The notes beneath the pieces are model-generated. The model searched no databases and was not told where the DNA came from. It saw nothing but the letters and a program-made list of their open reading frames with translations. Shown piece after piece: positions 19,610-28,325 of a stretch of DNA of 64,000 nt (the stretch's first letter is position 1; every line of letters begins with the position of its first letter). The DNA is from Luteirhabdus pelagi (lineage in GTDB: Bacteria; Bacteroidota; Bacteroidia; Flavobacteriales; Flavobacteriaceae), in contig NZ_JAECMS010000003.1 in NCBI RefSeq assembly GCF_016827595.1, positions 124,001 to 188,000 of the forward strand. The letters run 5' to 3'. Both the position numbers and the translations under genes were made by a program.

Positions 19610-20002
19610 ATGCGCTTTCACACTAGAAAATGGATCAAACCTGAAGACTTAAACCCTAACGGAACGCTTTTCGGCGGTCGATTATTGGAATGGATCGACG
19701 AAGAAGCGGCGCTCTATGCTATTATTCAATTGGAAAATCAGAAGGTGGTGACCAAGTTTATGAGTGAAATCAACTTCCTGAGTGCCGCTAAACAGGGAGA
19801 TATCGTTGAAATAGGGCTGGAGGTTATCAAATTTGGAAAATCATCGTTGACACTTTCCTGTGAAGTACGGAATAAAATGACGCGAGAGTACATCATTACC
19901 ATCGATCAAATTATCATGGTAAACCTTGGAAAGGACGGTAAGCCGACCCCTCATGGAAAAACTGAAGTTGAATTTGTAAAGGATCGATTAAAGGATAATT
20001 AG
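19610..20002 (+). CDS. Hotdog-fold acyl-CoA thioesterase (YciA-like)
   Basis: 130 residues of the 4HBT hotdog superfamily. The pattern LNPNGTLFGGRLLEWIDEEAALYA near residue 14 has the Asn and acidic residues used in acyl-CoA hydrolysis, followed by QGDIVEIGLEVIKFGKSSLTL. The chain-length preference cannot be read. The upstream region is the low-complexity repeat tract. It overlaps the following convergent gene by four bases. Confidence 0.9.
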   Translation: MRFHTRKWIKPEDLNPNGTLFGGRLLEWIDEEAALYAIIQLENQKVVTKFMSEINFLSAAKQGDIVEIGLEVIKFGKSSLTLSCEVRNKMTREYIITIDQIIMVNLGKDGKPTPHGKTEVEFVKDRLKDN

Positions 20003-21078
20003 TCATCTACCAATTCCGAAAGGGTATAGCCTTCACGTTGCGATTCGGCTGCCTCCAAATCATCCTCACTTGGTGGCGGAAGCTTTTGTTCTGCTGCCTT
20101 TTCAGGAACTAACACCAGCTCTGCATACATCGGAAAATGGTCCGAATGGATATCGGCACCTCTCGAAACAGTCTTCACCCTAAATTCTTCAGAAACAAAC
20201 AAATGGTCCAACGGCCACCGTAATAAGAAATTATCTGCCGAATACGTATTGAAAAAACCACGTCCCTTCCGTGGGTCCAATAATCCAGACACCTTTTGAA
20301 ATAGTCTCGTAGTCTGGCTCCAAGCTACATCGTTGAAATCGCCAGCCACGATCGTAGGCAGCGTTCGTTGGCGTGATAATTCTGCAGTTATCATCATCTC
20401 CGCATCACGATCGGTTGATTTTGGATTATGGGTTGGCATGGGCGGAGTTGGATGAATAGCATAGAATTGAACGGTATCAGAACTTTTCAATGCTACCTTT
20501 GTATGTATCGATGGAATGCTATCATCCACCATATACTGAACCGTCGGATTAATAAGGGGCAGTTTGGAATACAAGAGCATTCCATAGGTATTGGAAAGGG
20601 GGTGCGTAACCGAATAGGAATACTTATCGGAAAGTTCAGGGTCTACTTGGTTAAACCACTCTTCGTGCGTTTCCATCAGAAGCACCATATCCGGATTCAG
20701 GGTTTCAATTTCGGTTAAAAGCTTCTTCCGCTTCTTGTTCTTTTGAAAAACATTCGCCGTATACAGTGAAATGGTCTTATCATCATCTTTCAGGTTGGTA
20801 TCCTTAATTTCAGTAGAAGCCAAAAAAGTATAGGGAATAATACGCGTTGCCTGAAGTACCAAACATCCTAAAATAATTATGACGAATATATAATCCTTCA
20901 CATATTTGATATCAAATCGAATGAAATAAACCAGGAACGCAATTGCCGTAAGGATCGTAAGTTGCACATGGGGAAAATCGAACATACGAACCCACCAATA
21001 ATCTAGGGCTATAAATCGAAAAAGGGTGAGAACTATCGCCAAGCCTCCAAATAATTGGAGAAATGTCTTAAGTTTCAT
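19999..21078 (-). CDS. Membrane-anchored endonuclease/exonuclease/phosphatase family protein
   Basis: 359 residues. Three hydrophobic segments lie within the first 105 residues, followed by an EEP-fold catalytic domain: LYTANV, MVLLMETHEEW (metal-binding Glu), AIHPTPPMPTH, VAGDFNDVAWS and the final SDHFPMYAEL with the catalytic Asp-His pair. The domain probably faces the periplasm and cuts a phosphodiester or phosphomonoester. The C-terminal 35 residues are acidic and probably disordered. It lies 38 bases after the MscS-like gene. Confidence 0.9.
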   Translation of the reverse strand: MKLKTFLQLFGGLAIVLTLFRFIALDYWWVRMFDFPHVQLTILTAIAFLVYFIRFDIKYVKDYIFVIIILGCLVLQATRIIPYTFLASTEIKDTNLKDDDKTISLYTANVFQKNKKRKKLLTEIETLNPDMVLLMETHEEWFNQVDPELSDKYSYSVTHPLSNTYGMLLYSKLPLINPTVQYMVDDSIPSIHTKVALKSSDTVQFYAIHPTPPMPTHNPKSTDRDAEMMITAELSRQRTLPTIVAGDFNDVAWSQTTRLFQKVSGLLDPRKGRGFFNTYSADNFLLRWPLDHLFVSEEFRVKTVSRGADIHSDHFPMYAELVLVPEKAAEQKLPPPSEDDLEAAESQREGYTLSELVDD

Positions 21079-21116
21079 AGGGTTGGTTGATTAGTGTTTT
21101 TTGAAAAGTACTGAAA

Positions 21117-22403
21117 TCAGGTTGAAGATGATGTCGATTTAAGGGAACTTTTAGAAAAATCGGTGGTGCTGGGCATTTCGAATAGCTCTAATCCGAAGTA
21201 GGGGGCGGCCGCTATTAAATGGTCGAAAATATCAGCCTGAATATGTTCATAATTCTCCCAGCGCTTATCGTAGCTGAAGCACAGTATTTCGATCGGAATA
21301 CCGTGCTCGGTGGGTTGCTGGTGACGTACCATTAAATACAAGTCCTTATTGATGGCCGGATTTTCGTGTAAATAGGCATCGATATACTTTCGGAACACGC
21401 CTAAATTGGTTTGGTTTCGTCCGTTGATCAGCAACGATTTGTCGGCTTCAATATTACGGTTGTATTTTGAAATATCGCGCTCGCGATGTTCTATGTAGGG
21501 TTGAATAAGTTGAATTTTCTTCAGTTCTGAAATATCCTTATCCGTAAGAAAACGAATAGTATTCTGCTTCACATAAATAGAGCGCTTAATACGCCGTCCT
21601 GCCGATTCCTGCATACCGCGCCAGTTCTGAAACGATTCAGAAATAAGGCTATAGGTCGGAATCGTGGTAAAGGTATTGTCGAAGTTTTCAACCGTTACCG
21701 TCGCCAAACTGATTTCCGTTACATACCCATCGGCGCCATACTTACTAAAGGTGATCCAATCGCCAATACGGACGATATCATTCACCGAAACCTGTATACT
21801 GGCAACAAACCCTAAAATCGTATCCTTAAAAATGAGCAATAACACCGCGGAGGCCGCTCCCAAGGTGGTTATGCTCAATACCGAATAACCTGTTAACAGA
21901 TTGATCAGGAAAAATAAAGCAATCCCCCAAGCAAAAATCATCAGCACCTGCACGTAGCTTTCTAAGGGCTTGTCTTGGTATCGCGGTTTGTGCTCCAGAT
22001 AATTCCGTAAGGTTCTAAGGATACTTCTGAAGATTAAGACACTAAGAACAATAAGGTAGATATCGATGGCCTTCAACAGCAATGACTGTATATATGGATA
22101 TTCCAAAAAGATAAAGGGAACCAAATACCAGACCAACACTAATGGTATCAGGTGCGCCATAAAGCGCGGGAAGTTACTTTTCACCAAATAATCGTCGAAG
22201 GTAGTAGTCGTCTTATCGCTAAACGCCTTGAATGCCTGTACGATAAACTTCCGAACGAAAATATCCAATACCGTCGCTACCAACGTTAAGACAAGTGCAT
22301 TGATAAGGGTATTCAAGAAAATCGCCCATCCCAGGTTCATTCCTTGTTCCACAAAATACTCCTGAAGCCAGCAGAGATAATATGTTAGGGTTTCGTCGGT
22401 CAC
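21117..22403 (-). CDS. MscS-family mechanosensitive channel (YbdG/MscM-like)
   Basis: 428 residues with five or so membrane helices in the first 200 residues and an MscS beta domain after them. The pore helix and beta-domain junction reads TLGAASAVLLLIFKDTILGFVASIQVSVNDIVRIGDWITF, followed by EISLATVTVENFDNTFTTIPTYSLIS. The length and insertion pattern resemble E. coli YbdG rather than small MscS. Probably co-transcribed with the EEP-family gene downstream. Confidence 0.92.
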   Translation of the reverse strand: MTDETLTYYLCWLQEYFVEQGMNLGWAIFLNTLINALVLTLVATVLDIFVRKFIVQAFKAFSDKTTTTFDDYLVKSNFPRFMAHLIPLVLVWYLVPFIFLEYPYIQSLLLKAIDIYLIVLSVLIFRSILRTLRNYLEHKPRYQDKPLESYVQVLMIFAWGIALFFLINLLTGYSVLSITTLGAASAVLLLIFKDTILGFVASIQVSVNDIVRIGDWITFSKYGADGYVTEISLATVTVENFDNTFTTIPTYSLISESFQNWRGMQESAGRRIKRSIYVKQNTIRFLTDKDISELKKIQLIQPYIEHRERDISKYNRNIEADKSLLINGRNQTNLGVFRKYIDAYLHENPAINKDLYLMVRHQQPTEHGIPIEILCFSYDKRWENYEHIQADIFDHLIAAAPYFGLELFEMPSTTDFSKSSLKSTSSST

Positions 22404-22508
22404 TTGGTTTTAGGTGTTTGTTTTAGGTGTTTGGTGTTTAGCTAGGTGTTAAAATATTTTATTCAATCGTATATCTTCAATCGTACATCTTAAATCGTCA
22501 ATCGTACC
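22404..22508. repeat. Low-complexity intergenic near-repeats
   Basis: Two families of short tandem words: TTAGGTGTTTG / TTGGTGTTTAG around 22408-22450, and TTCAATCGTAYATC-like 14-mers (three to four copies) at 22462-22505. No gene is visible in the 105 bases. Confidence 0.75.
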
Positions 22509-22787
22509 TCACAAATACTTCTTTTCGGCATAAAACGGTCCGAAGGGAAGAATAGAGCAAAATAAGACGATTAAGAAGGTCTTCCACGACCAATCCAATT
22601 TTTCCTTCATAAAATAGGCACCGCCCACATAGAGCACGAACAATATCCCGTGTGCCATCCCAACGATTCGAACCATTTCAGGCATTCCCCACACATATTT
22701 CAACGGCATGGCAATCCCTAAAAGTACCAAAAAGCTTATCGCTTCCAAGGTACTGATAATCCGAAAGGTCTTCACCGATATATCCAT
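22509..22787 (-). CDS. DUF3817 family membrane protein
   Basis: 92 residues from ATG 22787 (MDISVKTFRIISTLEAISFL). Three membrane helices. The family blocks RIISTLEAISFLVLLGIAMPLKY, HGILFVLYV and LPFGPFYAEKKYL are typical of DUF3817. An upstream ATG at 22808 adds seven polar residues. Function not known; homologues are found singly or at the end of transporters. Divergent from the M16 peptidase. Confidence 0.9.
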   Translation of the reverse strand: MDISVKTFRIISTLEAISFLVLLGIAMPLKYVWGMPEMVRIVGMAHGILFVLYVGGAYFMKEKLDWSWKTFLIVLFCSILPFGPFYAEKKYL

Positions 22788-22905
22788 AGCATCAAAATTT
22801 TTGCGCAAAGATACAGTATCGAATAATGTTTTAGTATTTTTAATGTCCCAATTTCGCAGGCAGAAATGCGAATTTTCAACTATTCATCATATCAAATACA
22901 CTCGT

Positions 22906-25728
22906 ATGAAAGCTTCTAACATTTTCAATCTTCTTTTTATTTGTTTGTGTAGTACCGGCCTGCTGGCGCAACAAGATGCTACCGAATTTACCATCGATTA
23001 TGAGAAGTTCGTTCTCGATAACGGACTTGAAGTAATACTTCACGTAGATGATAGCGAACCCATTGTAGCTGTGGCTACTATGATGCACGTCGGTTCTAAT
23101 CGTGAAAAGCCCGGAAAAACAGGTTTTGCCCATTTCTTCGAGCATATGTCGTTTAACGATTCCGAAAACGTCCCTGTCGGAGCCAACCGAAAAATGATTC
23201 CAGAGTGGGGTGGAAGTCGAAACGGTGGTACTTGGAGTGATGGAACCGTATATTATGAAGTGGTTCCCAAAGATGCTTTTGAAAAAATCCTATGGATCGA
23301 TAGCGATCGCTTTGGGTATATGATCAACACCGTGACCGAAGCCGCGCTTGAACGCGAAAAGCAGGTTGTAAAAAATGAAAAACGACAGCGTGTCGACAAT
23401 GCTCCTTACGGTTATACCGATGAAATTATTCGCAAAAATCTGTATCCTGAAGGCCATCCGTATAGTTGGACGGTTATTGGTTCCTTGCCCGATCTTCAGG
23501 CGGCTACTTTAGAGGATGTAAAAGAATTCTATAATCAATATTACGGGGCTGCCAATGCTTCTTTAGTAATTGCGGGTGATATCGATGTTGAAGAAACCAA
23601 AGCACTCGTGAAACAGTGGTTTGGCGAAATTCCAAGTGGCCCAGAGGTTGAAGCCTTAGAGCCGATGCCCGTAACACTATCGGAAACCAAATCGCTTTAT
23701 TTTGAAGACAACTTCGCTAAATTGCCTGAACTAAGACGAGTATATCCTACGGTGGCTTCTTACCAAGAAGACGAATATGCCTTATCGGTATTAGGGCAGT
23801 TACTTACGGGAAGCCGGAAATCGCCACTTTACCAAACCATAGTCGAAAAATATAAGGTGGCCCCAAATGTTAGTGCTTATAACAACAGCATGGAACTAAC
23901 AGGAGAATTTACCATTCGCGTGCGTGCCAATGAAGGCGTCGATCTCGATGACGTACAAAAAGCTATAAACGAAGGCCTACAGGATTTTGAAACCAATGGC
24001 TTCACCGATACAGAACTAAAGCGTATAAAAGCGGAACTGGAACTTCAATTATATTATGGTGTTTCAACAGTGTTGAACAAAGCGTTTCAATTAGTACAGG
24101 ATAACGAATTCGGAAACGATCCTGGTTATATTTCAACCCGAACAAAGATGTATAAAAACATCACCAAGGAAGATGTGATGCGCGTTTACAACACCTATTT
24201 AAAGGATAAGAACTACGTAATGACAAGCGTAATTCCGAAAGGGAATGTGGATTTAGCCGTTGCTGGTGCCGAAGAAGCCACTGTCTGGGAAGAAGAGATC
24301 ACCGGAATGAAGGAAAATGAGGAAGTAGGACAGGGAGAAGAGGCTGAATATGAAAAGACCCCTTCAAAATATGATCGTTCCGAGCCAGCTTTTGGAGAAA
24401 CTCCTTTGTTCACTATGCCTGAAGTTTGGCAACATGATATGCCGAACGGGCTAAAAGTATTAGGGATTGAAAACAATGAACTGCCGCTGATCAGTTTCTC
24501 ACTTACCATTCCTGGAGGTCACCGATTAGACCCAAAAGGAAAGGCAGGATTAGCATCACTGACGGCTGATCTTATGAACGAAGGAACAGCCAGCAAAACG
24601 CCGGCCGAGCTGGAAGAAGCAATCGGATTATTGGGTTCTTCCATACGCGTTAGTGGTGGACAGGAAGATATTACCTTTTCCGGAAGTGCCTTAGCACGAA
24701 ATTTTAAACCTACTATCGAATTGGTTGTTGAACTGTTGCTAAACCCAAGATGGGATAAAACCGAGTTTGACCGTCTAAAACAGGAATTGCGTACCGAATT
24801 GAAAGGTCGCGAGGCAAATCCACAGGCCATCGGTTCTATGGTATTCAGCAAATTGGTGTTTGGTGAAGGCCACAGCCATGCAACCCCTTCCAACGGAACT
24901 TTGGAAACAATCGAGAACATTACACTCGAGGATATAAAGTCCTTTTATAAAAACTTGAAGCCCGAGAACGCTTCGCTAAAAGTAGTAGGTGATATCTCAG
25001 AAAACGAAGTGACAAACCCACTGCTTCGACTTTCTAAGATTTGGCAAGGCAAGGCTCCGGCGTTACCGGAGCAGCAGGTTTCGGCAGAAAAGGCAAAAGG
25101 GAAATTATATTTCATCGATGTACCCAATGCCAAGCAATCGGTTTTATACATTGGTGCACCAGCACTTTCTGGTCATCATGAGGATGCTCCAAAGCTTGGT
25201 TTCGCCAATGAAATATTGGGCGGTGGTTCAAGCGGACGACTGTTTCAAACGCTACGCATTGAAAAAGGCTACACCTATGGTGCCTATTCGTATGTGCCCG
25301 ATATGGATGCCACGGCTCCTTTTGCCATTAATAGTAGCGTTCGTGCCAATGCGACGCTGCCTTCATTGGAAATTATTCAAAATATGGTGAAGGAATATGG
25401 ACCCGGGTTTACGGAGGAAGACGTGAAACTTACCCAGAACAAAGTCGTAAAGGAAAATACCCGAGCCTATGAGTCGTTAAATGCCAAATTGGGAATGTTG
25501 AACCAGATTGAAAAGTACAATCGTCCTGTCGACTATATTACTAGGGAACAGCAAATGCTTATGAATATGTCCCTGAACGATTTCAAAACCATTATAGATA
25601 CCTATATCGATGAAAGTGAAATGATCTATGTGGTGGTAGGCGATAAGGCCACACAGTTTGAAGAAGTGAAGAAATTGGGTAAGGAGGTCGTAGAACTCGA
25701 CATCTATGGAAACCCAGTAAATCCTTAA
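22906..25728 (+). CDS. Secreted M16-family zinc metallopeptidase (two-domain)
   Basis: 940 residues from ATG 22906, which begins the signal peptide KASNIFNLLFICLCSTGLLA; 66 codons open upstream are spurious. The inverted zinc motif HFFEH (H76, E79, H80) and the downstream Glu in EREKQVVKNEKRQ are intact in the first half. The second half (from about residue 500) has the M16 fold without the zinc site, as in insulinase/pitrilysin-like dimeric peptidases. Acts in the periplasm on peptides, by family. Its stop overlaps the next start by one base. Confidence 0.95.
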   Translation: MKASNIFNLLFICLCSTGLLAQQDATEFTIDYEKFVLDNGLEVILHVDDSEPIVAVATMMHVGSNREKPGKTGFAHFFEHMSFNDSENVPVGANRKMIPEWGGSRNGGTWSDGTVYYEVVPKDAFEKILWIDSDRFGYMINTVTEAALEREKQVVKNEKRQRVDNAPYGYTDEIIRKNLYPEGHPYSWTVIGSLPDLQAATLEDVKEFYNQYYGAANASLVIAGDIDVEETKALVKQWFGEIPSGPEVEALEPMPVTLSETKSLYFEDNFAKLPELRRVYPTVASYQEDEYALSVLGQLLTGSRKSPLYQTIVEKYKVAPNVSAYNNSMELTGEFTIRVRANEGVDLDDVQKAINEGLQDFETNGFTDTELKRIKAELELQLYYGVSTVLNKAFQLVQDNEFGNDPGYISTRTKMYKNITKEDVMRVYNTYLKDKNYVMTSVIPKGNVDLAVAGAEEATVWEEEITGMKENEEVGQGEEAEYEKTPSKYDRSEPAFGETPLFTMPEVWQHDMPNGLKVLGIENNELPLISFSLTIPGGHRLDPKGKAGLASLTADLMNEGTASKTPAELEEAIGLLGSSIRVSGGQEDITFSGSALARNFKPTIELVVELLLNPRWDKTEFDRLKQELRTELKGREANPQAIGSMVFSKLVFGEGHSHATPSNGTLETIENITLEDIKSFYKNLKPENASLKVVGDISENEVTNPLLRLSKIWQGKAPALPEQQVSAEKAKGKLYFIDVPNAKQSVLYIGAPALSGHHEDAPKLGFANEILGGGSSGRLFQTLRIEKGYTYGAYSYVPDMDATAPFAINSSVRANATLPSLEIIQNMVKEYGPGFTEEDVKLTQNKVVKENTRAYESLNAKLGMLNQIEKYNRPVDYITREQQMLMNMSLNDFKTIIDTYIDESEMIYVVVGDKATQFEEVKKLGKEVVELDIYGNPVNP

Positions 25729-26663
25729 TGTTTATGCTATTATTACAAGACCCATCTGCCGCCGATAAAATTGGAGAGGCGGTTGAAGGCTACTATAACG
25801 AATTTTTGGTCATGCTGCCCCGCATTGCCCTAGGCATCTTTATTATTGTGGCGGGTATCTTAATCGCACAGCTGATAACCAATATTATTCGTAAACGCTT
25901 TCTACAAAAAGCACAGGATCCTTTAATGGCCCGGTTTCTAGCGCAGGCTATCAAGATTGTGCTGATCATAATTGCCATTATGACGGCATTGGATGTGGCT
26001 GGATTGAGCAAGGTGGCGACGGGAATTTTAACAGCAGCAGGTGGTGCAGCGATTATTTTGGGATTTGCCTTTCAGGATATTGGAAAGAATTTCTTGGCTG
26101 GGATTATCCTAGCGTTTAATCGACCCTTTAACATTAATGATACGATAATGATAGACCCTCACTTCGGAAGGGTAAAGGCGCTTAATTTTCGCTATACGCA
26201 TATCAAGACTACCGATGGCCGCGATATTTATGTGCCGAACAGTGATGTACTGACCAAGCCTGTTGAAAATTATACGGCTGATGGCTTTTATCGGGTCGAT
26301 TTTATTGTGGGGATTGGGTATGAAGACGATATTGAAGCGGCAAAGGTACTGATCCAAAAAATACTGGATGCGGAATCACAAATTGTACATGATGATGTAC
26401 ACGAAAATTTTGTGATTGAAAATGAGTTAGCGGCAAGTACCGTAAACCTTAAAGTGTTGTTTTGGGTAGATACCATCGATTATAGAAGAGCATCTCGAGT
26501 GTTTCGCGGACATGTAATGAGAAAGGTGAAGGAAGGACTTTCTGAAGCTGGCTTCAACCTACCGGCCGATATTAAGGAATTGAAGATTTATGGTACGGAA
26601 GAGGACTTCCCATTGCGCGTTCGAAAGGACCCGAGAGACCTTCTGCCTCCAAAAGAGTCGTAA
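25728..26663 (+). CDS. Small MscS-family mechanosensitive channel
   Basis: 311 residues with three N-terminal helices and the MscS pore pattern GILTAAGGAAIILGFAFQDIGKNFLAGIIL followed by the beta domain (INDTIMIDPHFGRVKALNFRYTHIKTTDGRDIYVPNSDV). It is closer to classical MscS than the gene at 21117. It overlaps the M16 peptidase stop by one base (TAATG), so it is coupled to it. The pairing may be incidental. Confidence 0.94.
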   Translation: MFMLLLQDPSAADKIGEAVEGYYNEFLVMLPRIALGIFIIVAGILIAQLITNIIRKRFLQKAQDPLMARFLAQAIKIVLIIIAIMTALDVAGLSKVATGILTAAGGAAIILGFAFQDIGKNFLAGIILAFNRPFNINDTIMIDPHFGRVKALNFRYTHIKTTDGRDIYVPNSDVLTKPVENYTADGFYRVDFIVGIGYEDDIEAAKVLIQKILDAESQIVHDDVHENFVIENELAASTVNLKVLFWVDTIDYRRASRVFRGHVMRKVKEGLSEAGFNLPADIKELKIYGTEEDFPLRVRKDPRDLLPPKES

Positions 26664-26790
26664 TGAACTGCTTCTCACTTCACATTTTACTGAAAGCAAG
26701 AGACTTACGTCATATTTGAAATCAAATGTTACGGTTTCAAATAAAAATATGTATTTTTCGATACGTTAAATCGCAACCTAATCAACAATT

Positions 26791-27492
26791 ATGGAAGAAA
26801 CGATTCAAAGACCGACGGTAAGTACGCTCACAGACGAAAAACGCGTCGCATTTTACAGAAAAACCTACACGCATGTAGCATTGGCCGTATTGCTATTCGT
26901 GCTAGTTGAATTCATCTTTTTTCAAATGCCCGGGGTATTGAAATTTGCCCTTTCCCTAACCGAGGGAAGTATGTGGCTTTTGATGCTCGGTGGCTTTATG
27001 CTTGTAACAACCTATGCCGAAAAGATGGCTATGAAGAGTCACGACCGAAACACGCAATATGCAGCCCTGTTTATTTATGTAGTGGCAGAAGCCTTCATCT
27101 TTATTCCGATGATCTTTGTCGCTATGTTTATGGCGGAAGAAGGAGGAGTGGAAATTCTTAACCAAGCCGCTATTATGACACTTGCCATGTTCGTAGGCTT
27201 ATCGTCCGTAGCACTGCTCACCAAAAAAGATTTTTCATTCTTGAAGTCCATTTTAACCATCGGCTTCTTCATTGCCTTAGGATTGATCATTGCCGGAACT
27301 ATTTTCGGCTTTAACCTCGGACTATGGTTTAGCGTTGGCATGATTGTATTGGCTTCAGGTTCCATTTTATATCAGACGTCGAATATGGTGCATAATTACG
27401 AAGAAGATCAATACGTAGCGGCTTCATTAGGATTGTTTGCAGCCTTAATGCTATTGTTTTGGTACCTGTTGAGTATTTTCTCCAGCGATTAA
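26791..27492 (+). CDS. Bax inhibitor-1 / YccA family membrane protein
   Basis: 233 residues with seven membrane helices, and the family's beginning (FYRKTYTHVALAVLLFVLVEF) and end (LGLFAALMLLFWYLLSIF with acidic residues before it). BI-1 proteins are pH-sensitive leak channels for cations; YccA modulates FtsH. Which applies here is not shown. TATTTTTC near 26752 is a possible -7 box. Confidence 0.93.
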   Translation: MEETIQRPTVSTLTDEKRVAFYRKTYTHVALAVLLFVLVEFIFFQMPGVLKFALSLTEGSMWLLMLGGFMLVTTYAEKMAMKSHDRNTQYAALFIYVVAEAFIFIPMIFVAMFMAEEGGVEILNQAAIMTLAMFVGLSSVALLTKKDFSFLKSILTIGFFIALGLIIAGTIFGFNLGLWFSVGMIVLASGSILYQTSNMVHNYEEDQYVAASLGLFAALMLLFWYLLSIFSSD

Positions 27493-27520
27493 TGCTCTTG
27501 AAAAAGTCTTCAAAAATGAA

Positions 27521-27549
27521 AAGCCTCTGAACAAAGAGGCTTTTTTTGA
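27521..27549 (+). terminator. Rho-independent terminator after the BI-1 gene
   Basis: Stem 27521-27528 / 27535-27542 with a six-base loop and eight Ts, 29 bases after the stop at 27492. Confidence 0.9.
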
Positions 27550-27581
27550 ATCATATTTTGCTTATTTACCCCTCTTTCAGT

Positions 27582-28286
27582 TTAATTATTGAAATGTTTG
27601 TTTCTAGGAGCACGTATTTCAGCTACGATAAAATGCGAGGCCGTTTTGCAAAATACATCGCATTTGATATCGCTATTACATACAAAAGTATCACCCGAAA
27701 GCAAAAGGTGTTCTCCAATTCTTATGAGTCCGTCGATGATATAAAACACTACCTCGTGCGACTCGCTTTCTTTGATAAATCGTTTAGAACTGCCGGCTTC
27801 AAGGTTAACACTTAAGACGGAATAACCATAGGATCCGATTTCATCATCCCTTTTACAATTTAAAAGGCGTTTGATGGTATTGGGTTTCGGGTCGGTGACA
27901 TAAAGCCTATTACGAGGTTTTGTTAACTTGGCATTTCTGAATTCCAATTCGACACATTTCAGTTCCGTACTACAGGATTTGTTGTATTCGTAGTGTTGGA
28001 TTCCCCAACCTGTTTCAAGTACATTTACGGTTCCGCGTTCGATAACGTAACTTTCACCGGTACTGTTTACCCGTTCCAACTTCCCTTCAAGAGGAATGGT
28101 AATAAGGTCGATTCCTTTGTGTAAGTGAGGAAGGAATCCCATTCCTGGTTTTACCGTTATTTCAGTAATTTTCAAGATACCCTCTACCAGTTCTTTGGTA
28201 ACCGGCGTATCGGATACATAGCTAAGGTTGGCATGACCCCTTTCATCCAGTATCCTTTCGGAAGAATTTAAATAGCGTTGTGTCAT
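27582..28286 (-). CDS. Pirin-like bicupin protein
   Basis: 234 residues with two cupin domains. The N-terminal one has H54 and H56 (LPHLHKGIDLITI) and H98 and E100 (GWGIQHYEYN), the four metal ligands of pirin and YhhW-type quercetinases. The second domain (EVVFYIIDGLIRIGEHLLLSGDTFVC) has no evident metal site. Pirins are Fe(II) proteins, some with quercetin dioxygenase activity. It is the last gene after the PorP/OmpA/adhesin group, 39 bases beyond the OmpA gene's stop, but its role there is unclear. Confidence 0.85.
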   Translation of the reverse strand: MTQRYLNSSERILDERGHANLSYVSDTPVTKELVEGILKITEITVKPGMGFLPHLHKGIDLITIPLEGKLERVNSTGESYVIERGTVNVLETGWGIQHYEYNKSCSTELKCVELEFRNAKLTKPRNRLYVTDPKPNTIKRLLNCKRDDEIGSYGYSVLSVNLEAGSSKRFIKESESHEVVFYIIDGLIRIGEHLLLSGDTFVCNSDIKCDVFCKTASHFIVAEIRAPRNKHFNN

Positions 28287-28325
28287 AGCAATTTGATTTA
28301 AAGTTAGGTATTTTGTTCATAAAAA

